From positions 1-28,023 of IMG/VR virus record IMGVR_UViG_3300035204_000233: a stretch of 28,023 bases of DNA. One strand, given 5' to 3'. Source of the stretch: a virus. The notes beneath the pieces are model-generated. The model saw only the letters and a list, made by a program, of their open reading frames with translations, did not search any database and had not been told where the DNA came from. The stretch's first letter is position 1. The number at the start of each line of letters is the position of its first letter. Both the position numbers and the translations under genes were made by a program. Positions 1 to 6,206 of the stretch are shown piece after piece.

Positions 1-87
1 ACCCCTCAACGGGCAGTTCGTTGGGACCGCACCATCTACAAGTCCATGAGGGTCTGGAGAGTGCAGGGTTCGGGTAGCGAGGCGTGA
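1..87 (+). CDS. C-terminal end of an upstream gene (partial)
   Basis: Frame 1 is open from the first base to a TGA at 85-87 and encodes 28 residues rich in Arg and Trp (RWDRTIYKSMRVW is visible), ending GSGSEA. It is cut by the window edge, so neither its start nor its function can be read. Its position just before fibre-type genes, on the same strand, suggests the end of another virion gene. Its stop codon overlaps the foot of a strong hairpin (86-118). A chance open frame of this length is possible, but the dense coding around it and the abrupt end of coding character after 87 favour a real gene. Confidence 0.45.
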   Translation, partial: TPQRAVRWDRTIYKSMRVWRVQGSGSEA

Positions 88-118
88 AGGCGAACGCTGG
101 CGTAGCCAGTGCGCCTTC
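86..118 (+). other. Strong stem-loop overlapping the stop of the first gene
   Basis: GAAGGCG (86-92) pairs with CGCCTTC (112-118). Inside it CGCTGGC (95-101) pairs with GCCAGTG (105-111) through one G-T wobble. This gives 14 base pairs with an AA bulge at 93-94 and a GTA loop. No T-tract follows, so it is not a textbook intrinsic terminator. It could be a 3' end stabiliser, a processing site or a factor-assisted terminator for the upstream gene. Confidence 0.6.
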
Positions 119-285
119 CGACAAGGCGGGGATGTGCCTGAGGCCCCCTTCTATATTATGTGTCAGGCGTATTTGGGGGTGTGTGGACACCGGATGGGGG
201 TTGTTTTGGGGTGTAGGCACCCCTTGGGTTCCCTCCGTCCGTTTGTGGCACGGTTCCGCCTGACCTAGTACCATCGTTTGGTCTG

Positions 286-359
286 CCCCTGCGCCTCTTG
301 GCTGTGTGCAGGGGGCGGTTGCCCTTCTGACGGGCGAACGTGACCGGGTGAGGGTTCGC
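286..359 (+). other. Structured leader with alternative hairpins
   Basis: CCCCTGC at 286-292 is complementary to GCAGGGG at 308-314. TTGCCC at 319-324 pairs with GGGCGA at 332-337 (one wobble). GCGAAC at 334-339 pairs exactly with GTTCGC at 354-359. The last two stems share bases 334-337, so they cannot form together; this is the arrangement expected of a conformational switch but also common by chance in GC-rich DNA. No known riboswitch class is recognised. Confidence 0.3.
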
Positions 360-401
360 AGACCTCGGTTTATGTTGGCCCTGTGGTCTGGACGGGGCGG
401 G

Positions 402-410
402 TGCTATAGT
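402..410 (+). promoter_or_regulatory. Possible extended -10 promoter before the fibre genes
   Basis: TGC-TATAGT reads as a TGn extended -10 element, about 50 bases upstream of the start codon at 458. No good -35 hexamer is seen at the usual 16-18 base spacing (TGTGGT at 382-387 is the best available), which extended -10 promoters tolerate. A start of transcription near 417 would give a leader of about 40 bases. It fits a sigma70-type host polymerase; it could also be chance AT-richness. Confidence 0.35.
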
Positions 411-457
411 TCTATCATACTGGCGGGCTGCCGCAACGTCATTCGGAAGGATTTTTT

Positions 458-853
458 ATGGCTTCGATGTCTGACTACTTGGAACGCAAGTTGTTGGATC
501 ACACATTGGGGACGACGGCGTATACTTTTCCTTCGACGGTGTATCTGTCGTTGCATACGGCGGATCCGACTGATGTGACTGCGACTGCGTTGGCTAATGA
601 GGTGACGGGTGGGTCGTATGGCCGTCAGATTATCGAGTTTGTTGCTGCGGCGGGTACGTCGGGGTTGACGAGCAATGAGATTGCTTGTGTGTTTCCTGAT
701 ATGCCGGATGTGACTGTGACCCATATTGGGATCATGGAGGATTTGACGGGTGGCGAGTTGTTATATCATGGTGTGTTGACGACGCCGAAGGATTTGGATG
801 CGGGTGACACTGTGTCTGTTGCTATCGGTGCGATTAGTGTTACTCTGGCATAG
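458..853 (+). CDS. Small phage virion protein, tail-fibre-like
   Basis: 131 residues. The N-terminus (SDYLERKLLDHTLGTTAYT, then VYLSLHTADPTD and GGSYGRQ) is a pattern I recognise from small phage structural proteins often labelled tail-fibre or minor structural protein; this is recollection. There is no signal peptide or membrane segment, and the rest is short beta-prone stretches rich in Thr, Gly and Val, as expected of a particle component. The start is well supported: GGAAGGA at 445-451 sits six bases before the ATG; a second ATG at 467 would lose only three residues. It is the first gene after the leader, followed ten bases later by the fibre gene, so it probably opens an operon. Codon choice favours T-ending codons and TTG leucine, somewhat unlike the terminase region. 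Confidence 0.75.
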   Translation: MASMSDYLERKLLDHTLGTTAYTFPSTVYLSLHTADPTDVTATALANEVTGGSYGRQIIEFVAAAGTSGLTSNEIACVFPDMPDVTVTHIGIMEDLTGGELLYHGVLTTPKDLDAGDTVSVAIGAISVTLA

Positions 854-863
854 GAGGATTTAG

Positions 864-1679
864 ATGCCTACGCAATATCCGACTTCTTTAGACACTTCGG
901 CGCAGCAGCCGTCGCCTTCTGCGACGACGGATTTGGATGGTGTGGGTTATGAGCATGACATTGTTCATACGTCCCATTCGGGAGCCATTATTGCGATTGA
1001 GACGAAACTTGGCGCGACCGATTCCAACGCTGTGGCGGATACTGTCTTGGGTGGGACAGGTGCATCTACGAGTGCGTGGACTGGATCACCTACCCTCTCG
1101 GGGACGGTGACTGCGACTACGTTTATTGGTGCTGTCACCGGCAACATTACTGGCAATGTGACTGGCGATCTGACAGGGAACGTTACTGGCAACGTGACCG
1201 GAGATGTCACTGGTAACGTGACCGGAGATGTGACTGGAGATGTGACCGGTAACGCTTCTGGCAACCTGCTGCTGTCCGGTGGGACGATGGCCGGTGTGAT
1301 CGACCACAACGATCTGGGTGTCACGAAGCCTCTCCTGAAGGACTATTCGGAAACAATCAACGTGATTGCTTCATCGACTGCGACCACCGATATTGATGTT
1401 TCGTTGGGGAACGTCGTTGACATGACGTTGGATAACAGCCCGACGTTGACGTTCTCCAATCCGGCTCCTACCGGCACGGGGGGTTCGTTCACTTTGATGC
1501 TCCGTCAGGATGCTTCCGGGTCGCGGACGGTGACTTGGCCCGCTTCGGTCAGGTGGGCTGGTGCTACTGCTCCGACGTTGACGACCACAGCGAGCAAGGT
1601 GGATATCCTTACCTTCGTGACGATGGACGAGGGTACGAAATGGTACGGCTTCGTCGCAGCGCAGGACTTCGTGGGCTGA
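864..1679 (+). CDS. Tail-fibre protein with G-x-x-x tetrapeptide repeats
   Basis: 271 residues. Residues 1-40 are polar; residues 89-136 are twelve consecutive tetrapeptides of the form G-N/D-V-T; residues 137-271 form a beta-rich C-terminal domain whose end (FTLMLRQDASGSRTVTWP, then KWYGFVA) resembles phage fibre C-termini. Short Gly-led repeats are typical of elongated trimeric fibre shafts, so the likely role is a distal fibre or host-contact protein; the receptor is unknown. The start has an excellent Shine-Dalgarno (AGGAGGA, 852-858) that overlaps the previous stop. Its TGA overlaps the ATG of the next gene (TGATG at 1677-1681), so the Gly-rich protein is probably translated by coupling and may join the same fibre. 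Confidence 0.75.
   Translation: MPTQYPTSLDTSAQQPSPSATTDLDGVGYEHDIVHTSHSGAIIAIETKLGATDSNAVADTVLGGTGASTSAWTGSPTLSGTVTATTFIGAVTGNITGNVTGDLTGNVTGNVTGDVTGNVTGDVTGDVTGNASGNLLLSGGTMAGVIDHNDLGVTKPLLKDYSETINVIASSTATTDIDVSLGNVVDMTLDNSPTLTFSNPAPTGTGGSFTLMLRQDASGSRTVTWPASVRWAGATAPTLTTTASKVDILTFVTMDEGTKWYGFVAAQDFVG
1128..1271 (+). repeat. Twelve 12-bp tandem units encoding G-x-x-x tetrads
   Basis: Twelve in-frame four-codon units read GAVT, GNIT, GNVT, GDLT, GNVT, GNVT, GDVT, GNVT, GDVT, GDVT, GNAS and GNLL. Gly is invariant at position 1. Codons vary between units (GTG/GTT/GTC, ACT/ACC), so the repeat is conserved in protein more than in DNA and does not look freshly duplicated, except for the near-identical units from about 1188 to 1247. 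Copy number could change by recombination without breaking the frame. Confidence 0.9.
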
Positions 1680-2602
1680 TGCCTCTAGGATTCGCACGCA
1701 ACGCCGGTCTAATCGCCGCAGGCGGCGGTTCTAGCGTCAACGCTACTTGGTCCGGTCAGACCTCTGACTGGCAGTCCGGCACCTACCAGTTTGTTAAATG
1801 GAACGGCAGCGGCAACTTGACGGTTATTTCAAACGGTGCTGGTCTTTGCGACGTAATCATCGTCGGAGGTGGTGCCGGTGCCCGCTATCCGGGGAACGGT
1901 CCTTACGGTGCGGGTGGGGGCGGGGCAGGTAACTGCCGTCACCTCATCGGCTGCAACCTACCTGTCGGATCGCACACCATTAGCGTAGGTGCCGGTAACT
2001 CCCCGCCCTCCCATTCAAACGGAGGCCAGTCCGAACTCCCCGCAGTCTTCAACTCTGGTACCAGTTGGTCGCCCGCGTCGGGCATAATTTACTCTTGGGG
2101 CGGTGGGATAGGTGCCCACTGGCCTTACGGTGGCCCGAACGCTGGTGGTTGCGGCGGCGGCGGCGACGGACAGTATACTAACGGAGCAGCGGGGAACCAA
2201 CCGGCCTTGAGTCCGCAGTGCGGCTACGACGGTGGCGCCGGATCGTACCAAGCAAACTACGGCTACTACGGTGGCGGTGGTGGCGGCGGCAGTCAGAGTG
2301 CTGGGGCGCCCCATCCCTACTACATGACTTATATGGCTGGTGGCACCGTTTCACAAGGCGGGCAGGGGCGGTCCTACACGGCGTTCCGCGACGGCGCAGG
2401 ACCGGGCGGTGCAGGGTATGAGTATTTTGCGGCTGGTGGCGGAGGGTATATCACCCCCGGCTGGTACGGCAGCACAGCCGGTGGTACCCAGTACGGGTCC
2501 AGCCCCGGAGCAGCCGGTACGGCTGGTTCAGGTTCTGGCGGATCAGGAGCGAACAACATCGCAGGTGGAAGTGGCACCATTATCATCCGCTGGCCGCTAT
2601 AG
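1679..2602 (+). CDS. Glycine-rich tail adhesin-like protein
   Basis: 307 residues from the ATG that overlaps the previous stop. The same frame is open further upstream (ATG at 1535), but that start would overlap the fibre gene by 145 bases and lacks support. After a short N-terminus (MPLGFARNAGLIAAGGGSS) comes a Trp/Ser segment, then a core with many Gly runs (DVIIVGGGAGAR, GAGGGGAG, YGGGGGGG), ending GGSGTIIIRWPL. I recognise this layout, an IIVGGGAG entry and a GSGTIIIR exit, from Gly-rich domains at the ends of phage tail proteins. Polyglycine helices form the receptor-binding tip in some phage adhesins. A host-recognition role is therefore likely, probably as partner of the preceding fibre. 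The Shine-Dalgarno is weak, consistent with coupling. The Gly runs lie on GGN-repeat DNA that may be prone to slippage. Confidence 0.75.
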   Translation: MPLGFARNAGLIAAGGGSSVNATWSGQTSDWQSGTYQFVKWNGSGNLTVISNGAGLCDVIIVGGGAGARYPGNGPYGAGGGGAGNCRHLIGCNLPVGSHTISVGAGNSPPSHSNGGQSELPAVFNSGTSWSPASGIIYSWGGGIGAHWPYGGPNAGGCGGGGDGQYTNGAAGNQPALSPQCGYDGGAGSYQANYGYYGGGGGGGSQSAGAPHPYYMTYMAGGTVSQGGQGRSYTAFRDGAGPGGAGYEYFAAGGGGYITPGWYGSTAGGTQYGSSPGAAGTAGSGSGGSGANNIAGGSGTIIIRWPL

Positions 2603-2611
2603 TCTCCACAT

Positions 2612-3298
2612 ATGGGATTTGGATTTTCTGTTGACCCTGACACAACCGGGTTTAACAAGCACGCCGAGGCGGGGCTGCGGCCTATCAGATCGCCTGAGGA
2701 AGCGTTTATGGAACCCAAGTATGAGATCCTGCACAACCCTCTGACGGATGAGTATTACGAACTGAAGGACTGGGTGACGGCTGATGAGATCACCTTCACC
2801 CGACAGGGGTATACGGGGTTGCAGGACGAAGTTCTGATGCCGTACAACTATCTGGAATTGTTCGGGCACACCCTTCTAGGCAGGCCGGTCTTTGAGGTAG
2901 GTGAAGAATACCGGGCGGGGCGTGAGGACTCACCGAAGCGTGAACTGGCAGCAACGGTTGTTCAGCAGATCGGGCACGCCAACGGGTTTGAGCCTGAAAT
3001 ATACCGGATGAACATCAACCTTACGAAATGCACCAAGGCGGCAAGGTCGATTATTCACAGAGACCACGACTTCGATCATTGGAACATGATCATCTACCTG
3101 TCTACCTTCCACGGTGGGCGGACCTACGTTGACAACGAACCCTGCCCGGAACCGAAAGAAGACCTAATCATCACCTTTGAGGGCAAGGACACCCTCCATT
3201 GGCATGAGCCTCCTGAGGGGATCGATGACAACCGGTTCATTTTGATAGCCACCTACATGCCGAGGGAAATCGATTCATTGGAGCGTCATCTTGGATAA
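2612..3298 (+). CDS. 2-oxoglutarate/Fe(II)-dependent oxygenase 1
   Basis: 228 residues. The C-terminal half fits the double-stranded beta-helix oxygenase pattern: an H-x-D iron motif at H149-R150-D151, the strand WNMIIYLSTF, a Gly-rich turn FHGGRTYV, a distal histidine at H198 (LHWHEPP) and R208 ten residues later for 2-oxoglutarate. Such enzymes couple decarboxylation of 2-oxoglutarate to hydroxylation of a protein, nucleic acid or small molecule; the substrate cannot be read. It is the first of three adjacent oxygenases and nine bases after the Gly-rich gene. The start is uncertain: ATG 2612 has no clear Shine-Dalgarno, while ATG 2708 has GAGGA at 2696-2700 and would give 196 residues. The upstream segment still looks coding, so the longer form is listed. 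Confidence 0.75.
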   Translation: MGFGFSVDPDTTGFNKHAEAGLRPIRSPEEAFMEPKYEILHNPLTDEYYELKDWVTADEITFTRQGYTGLQDEVLMPYNYLELFGHTLLGRPVFEVGEEYRAGREDSPKRELAATVVQQIGHANGFEPEIYRMNINLTKCTKAARSIIHRDHDFDHWNMIIYLSTFHGGRTYVDNEPCPEPKEDLIITFEGKDTLHWHEPPEGIDDNRFILIATYMPREIDSLERHLG

Positions 3299-4052
3299 GG
3301 TTAAGGAAGCGCAGTACCGTCACAATAAGAAGGAGGGGATGGGGCCGTGGAGCGGCAACATGCCCGCTTCGACCAAGGTCACCGACCCCACCGAATATCA
3401 GGGCGAGAACTTTGGGGATATCGAAGAACTCTTTCCGACCCTCATCTACTTCACGTTGCCGGGTAGGAAGGCCGCGATAAAGAAAGAGATCGATGATTAC
3501 TTCCCGCAACTGACTTTTCAGTACGCTAACGAGCGGGGGGGGTGGACGGGAAACTGGGGGCGGACACACCAGATCAATATCCCTGATGGGGACGAAAGTT
3601 TCTTCCAGCAGAACATCTTGGCGCATTTCCCGGTGCTGTCGGAAACGATTAACGACCACATCCACTGGTACTTGCGAGTATTGGGGACATGGAACCCGGA
3701 TCTGCCCAAACGGACATACGACATAGCGTCATGGATGACTGCCATGAATAAGGGCGATTATGTGCATGAACACATGCACGGAGCCGCTGATCTGGCGGGG
3801 GTGTTCTACTACAGGACGGACGGCCAGAAGAGCGTCAAGTTGGATTTCCACCCACCACAGATGATGGAATACGACCCCCTGATGGCTAACGTCTCCGCCG
3901 GTTGGGACCATCCAGCCGTTGAGGGCAAGTTGTTGATCTTCCCAGCGTGGCTGCGGCACTCTACGGTAAGATCCGAAGAGGACGATGTTAGATACGCCAT
4001 CTCTTTCAATATCCTATTTAACGATGGTTCCGTGAGAAAGGTGACCCCATGA
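3291..4052 (+). CDS. 2-oxoglutarate/Fe(II)-dependent oxygenase 2 (TIGR02466-like)
   Basis: 253 residues from a TTG. The pattern SWMTAMNKGDYVHEHMH, then LAGVFYY, a G-K-L-L-I-F-P-A-W-L-R-H block (H223) and VRYAISFN (R234) matches my memory of the TIGR02466 group of putative 2OG-Fe(II) oxygenases, common in phages. Iron would be held by the H159/H161/H163 cluster and H223, with R234 contacting 2-oxoglutarate. The substrate is unknown. TTG 3291 is chosen because GGAG at 3280-3283 lies seven bases before it and it overlaps the previous stop by eight bases. ATG 3339 follows AAGGAGG too closely (two bases), and ATG 3360 is also in frame. It ends ATGA with the third oxygenase, so the three are probably made together. 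Confidence 0.75.
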   Translation: MDKVKEAQYRHNKKEGMGPWSGNMPASTKVTDPTEYQGENFGDIEELFPTLIYFTLPGRKAAIKKEIDDYFPQLTFQYANERGGWTGNWGRTHQINIPDGDESFFQQNILAHFPVLSETINDHIHWYLRVLGTWNPDLPKRTYDIASWMTAMNKGDYVHEHMHGAADLAGVFYYRTDGQKSVKLDFHPPQMMEYDPLMANVSAGWDHPAVEGKLLIFPAWLRHSTVRSEEDDVRYAISFNILFNDGSVRKVTP

Positions 4053-4699
4053 TCGAAGACGACATTGTATGGGTAGACAACTTTATGATGCAGACTTACA
4101 TGGCGAAAGAGTTGCTGCCCTTTCTGGATGACATGATCGCTGATATAGAAAAGAGCAACCGTTGGCTACCGGCAATGCACGGAAGCGGAGAACAGAAAAA
4201 AGATGTAAGAGATTCGGACATCATCTGGTACAGCACCGATATGCCGCCTCCAACCCATGAACCGGTCTTAGCACACCTAAAACTAGTTTTCGATAAATAT
4301 CTTGAAGCGAAGCCTTTGATAACGGAGGGTGACGTACCCAGTTTCTACGCATACGACTACAGCATTTGTCGATACAAGCCGGGGCAGGCTTACCACAGCA
4401 CACACAGCGATGCGGCTACTTGGCTGAACAATTCTCCGATGGGCCAGAGGTATCTGACACAGATTCTCTATCTGAATACCTGTGAGGGCGGCGAAACCAA
4501 CTTCCCCAATCAGGATGTTAGTATCAAACCGGTTGCCGGTAAGTGCGTAACGCACCCGCCGTGGTGGACTCACTGTCACAACACTTCCCCAGCGATTGAC
4601 ACCAAATACACCTTGATTGTCTTCTACGCCTTTGGCACTTCACAATCGCCTTCTTCTTCGTCTAACATGACGGTCGAAGACTTTATCGCTGGAGGCTGA
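4049..4699 (+). CDS. 2-oxoglutarate/Fe(II)-dependent oxygenase 3 (prolyl-4-hydroxylase-like)
   Basis: 216 residues. The catalytic half reads as a prolyl-4-hydroxylase-type fold: YSICRYKPGQAY before the H-x-D motif H119-S120-D121, the strand RYLTQILYLN, the turn CEGGETNFP, then PVAGKCVTHPP, a distal histidine (H177 in CHNTSP, or H175) and K186 nine residues later in the usual 2-oxoglutarate lysine position. The GGETxFP turn and the terminal Lys, rather than Arg, separate it from the two preceding oxygenases. A hydroxylase acting on a peptide or protein is likely; the substrate is unknown. The ATG overlaps the previous stop (ATGA). By eye the first 300 bases are more A+T-rich than their neighbours, which may hint at separate acquisition. 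The C-terminus is Ser-rich. Confidence 0.8.
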   Translation: MIEDDIVWVDNFMMQTYMAKELLPFLDDMIADIEKSNRWLPAMHGSGEQKKDVRDSDIIWYSTDMPPPTHEPVLAHLKLVFDKYLEAKPLITEGDVPSFYAYDYSICRYKPGQAYHSTHSDAATWLNNSPMGQRYLTQILYLNTCEGGETNFPNQDVSIKPVAGKCVTHPPWWTHCHNTSPAIDTKYTLIVFYAFGTSQSPSSSSNMTVEDFIAGG

Positions 4700-4701
4700 C
4701 G

Positions 4702-5250
4702 TTGGCTCACTACGCACGTTTAAATGCAGATAACGTGGTTGTCTTTGTTACGCCTCTTTCCGATGAAGTTTCCTTAACTGACGGCGTTGATGACGAGGCC
4801 AAGTCTATTGCCTATTTGGAGTCGCTGTTCGACACCGACGACACTTGGGTCCGCACATCGTACAACGACAACATCCGAGGCCACTACGCTGGGGTAGGGG
4901 AAACCTACGACCCGGTTAACGACATCTTTGTTAGCCCCCCATCGGAACATCCTTCGTGGATTCTGGACACGACCACAGGACTATATGAGGCTCCTGTACC
5001 GGAGGTCAGTGGTTACGATTGGAATGAAGACACCGGGGCTTGGGAGCAGCCACCGAAGCCCGAAGACTTCCCATCGTTTACTTGGCAGACGACATGGCAG
5101 GCCGATGGACGGGAGCGCCCCAACGGGTGCTGGTCACCACCGGTAGCCCACCCCGGCACCTACACATACACGGATGATGGTGCGAGGATCTACACCGAAC
5201 CCTATTTTAAATGGGATGAGGCGACACTCTCTTGGCTTGAAGAAACCTAA
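4702..5250 (+). CDS. Phage structural-type protein with Trp motifs
   Basis: 182 residues starting at TTG, set by a perfect GGAGG at 4691-4695 six bases upstream; no nearby in-frame ATG fits. The sequence MAHYARLNADNVVVFV at the start, WVRTSYNDNIRGHYAGVGETYDP in the middle and aromatic closing motifs (PSWILD about 84, YDWNEDTGAW about 105, FKWDEATLSWLEE about 169) are a combination I remember from small conserved proteins of marine phages, where they lie near tail genes. Function is not established; a tail-fibre-associated or assembly role is a guess from context. Three short W-centred motifs suggest small repeated beta modules. Its TAA overlaps the next ATG (TAATG). Confidence 0.65.
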   Translation: MAHYARLNADNVVVFVTPLSDEVSLTDGVDDEAKSIAYLESLFDTDDTWVRTSYNDNIRGHYAGVGETYDPVNDIFVSPPSEHPSWILDTTTGLYEAPVPEVSGYDWNEDTGAWEQPPKPEDFPSFTWQTTWQADGRERPNGCWSPPVAHPGTYTYTDDGARIYTEPYFKWDEATLSWLEET

Positions 5251-5873
5251 TGGCTGCCCCGACCGGGTATCGGGAGTCAGGGTTCCTATACAACGGAGTT
5301 GATTTCTCCGTATACCCCGGCTACCAGTGGAACTACCGGGGGTTCTCTGACCAGCAGGGTGGGCTGCAATACACCCAGCAGGCCCCCTACCGTCAGACTG
5401 AATACAACTATCAGGGTTGGCGGATCTTTCAGTACGGCCCGTATCGGCACCCGACAGCAACCTACCGGGAAGCCAATCAGGAATACCGGGGCATCAACCT
5501 TGATTTCCCCGAATATCGGGAACCGGGCCTTCAGTATGGGATGTCACGGAACTACCGGTATGACTTCATCGTACTGGGGGTTGAAGCCTTCCTGTCTGGT
5601 TCAGCGACAATAGGGGCTGCTGCTGAGATACCTATAGTCATCGAACCCGCCGGATTGACAGGGACGTTCACGTTCACCATACCGGCGTCTGATTCAGGTG
5701 GCCCAATCAAGTTCGGTGTCGTTGGTTTACCGGGGCCGGACTCCTCGTCCATGTCGGCTTCAGCCCTGCTGGACCTGATCGACCCGGAACAGTTGATTCA
5801 GAAGCCGATACCAGACGTTCAGTTGGTAGTGACATCGCCTAGTGGTGTTACTCTATTGGTAACTACGGTTTAG
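5250..5873 (+). CDS. Tyr/Arg-rich repeat protein, probable virion component
   Basis: 207 residues. Residues 1-105 carry about 17 tyrosines, mostly in short aromatic motifs followed by R, N, Q or G (GYRES, NYRGF, PYRQTEY, TYREANQEYRG, EYREPGLQYG). This makes an irregular repeat with few hydrophobic residues. Residues 106-207 switch to a beta-prone, Thr/Ser/Pro-rich domain (GSATIGAAAEIPIVIEP, TGTFTFTIPASDSGG) with a hydrophobic end, VTLLVTTV. No known family is recognised. The two-part layout and the position between a structural-type gene and an Ig-like gene suggest a surface or tail protein. The start overlaps the previous stop (TAATG at 5248-5252), implying coupled translation. An aromatic-rich carbohydrate-binding surface is possible but unproven. 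Confidence 0.65.
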   Translation: MAAPTGYRESGFLYNGVDFSVYPGYQWNYRGFSDQQGGLQYTQQAPYRQTEYNYQGWRIFQYGPYRHPTATYREANQEYRGINLDFPEYREPGLQYGMSRNYRYDFIVLGVEAFLSGSATIGAAAEIPIVIEPAGLTGTFTFTIPASDSGGPIKFGVVGLPGPDSSSMSASALLDLIDPEQLIQKPIPDVQLVVTSPSGVTLLVTTV

Positions 5874-5881
5874 GAGGGGTT

Positions 5882-6193
5882 ATGCCTATTTACGATAAGG
5901 GGGATCAGGTTCGGATAACGGCCACATTCACCTCCGATAGTGTCAATACTGACCCGACGGATGACGCAGCCGATGTTGAGGTTCGGCATCGACGCCCTTC
6001 ACGCAAGGATGTGAACGGTGTCGCAGGTCAGGACACCTACCCGACCGCCACTAAGACCGCTACCGGGGTCTACTACGCGGATATATTACTTGACGAAGAA
6101 GGCGTGCATACAGTCCGTGTTAAGGGACTGGAAGGCGTTGTTGCCGCAGATATTGTTGAGTTACAGGTAGCGCACTCTGTGTTTGCCGATTAA
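5882..6193 (+). CDS. Small Ig/beta-sandwich-like virion protein
   Basis: 103 residues. The order of features (YDKGDQVRITATF at the start, a DPTDDAADVEVRHRRPS segment, GVYYADILLDEEGVHTVRVKG, then an alternating V/A/E ending) matches small beta-sandwich proteins that I recall from phage structural modules. No catalytic residues are seen. A head- or tail-decorating role is inferred from its neighbours only. AGGAGG at 5872-5877, four bases before the ATG, overlaps the previous stop and is one of the best ribosome sites in the window, so this protein may be made in high amounts. The terminase gene follows after 13 bases. Confidence 0.65.
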   Translation: MPIYDKGDQVRITATFTSDSVNTDPTDDAADVEVRHRRPSRKDVNGVAGQDTYPTATKTATGVYYADILLDEEGVHTVRVKGLEGVVAADIVELQVAHSVFAD

Positions 6194-6206
6194 TCCACCA
6201 CGGCCC

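Larger units (their letters stand above)
88..457. other. Non-coding leader region, G-rich, with several hairpins
   Basis: No convincing gene lies in these 370 bases; the one open frame that enters from 306 is a shadow of the gene at 458. The stretch holds the hairpin at 86-118 and small stems at 178-191 (GGTGT/ACACC), 208-223 (GGGGTG/CACCCC), 286-314 (CCCCTGC/GCAGGGG) and 319-359. It also holds several G-runs (175-179, 196-200, 208-211) and a possible extended -10 promoter at 402-410. It is by far the longest gene-free stretch of the window and separates the upstream gene from the fibre genes. It is therefore the likeliest place for transcription control, or for an unrecognised small RNA. Confidence 0.6.

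Noticed and set aside
175-228. G-runs that might form a G-quadruplex
   Set aside because: The loops between three-or-more-G runs are up to about 16 bases, outside the usual limits; kept only as a compositional remark.
349-365. T-arm-like GAGG-loop-CCTC containing TTCGCAG, suggesting a tRNA
   Set aside because: No matching acceptor stem, anticodon arm or D-arm can be placed around it, and the closing pair of the arm is G-A.
306-578. Open frame of 90 residues in the leader
   Set aside because: No ribosome site, Arg/Cys-rich improbable composition, and heavy overlap with the well-supported gene at 458.
1128-1271. CRISPR-like regular repeats
   Set aside because: Direct 12-base units without spacers, in frame within a fibre gene.
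1535-1678. N-terminal extension of the Gly-rich protein
   Set aside because: It lies entirely inside the fibre gene in another frame; the ATG at 1679 overlapping the stop is the normal junction type in this window.
864-2602. Diversity-generating retroelement target in the fibre genes
   Set aside because: No reverse transcriptase and no template/variable repeat pair are visible in the window.
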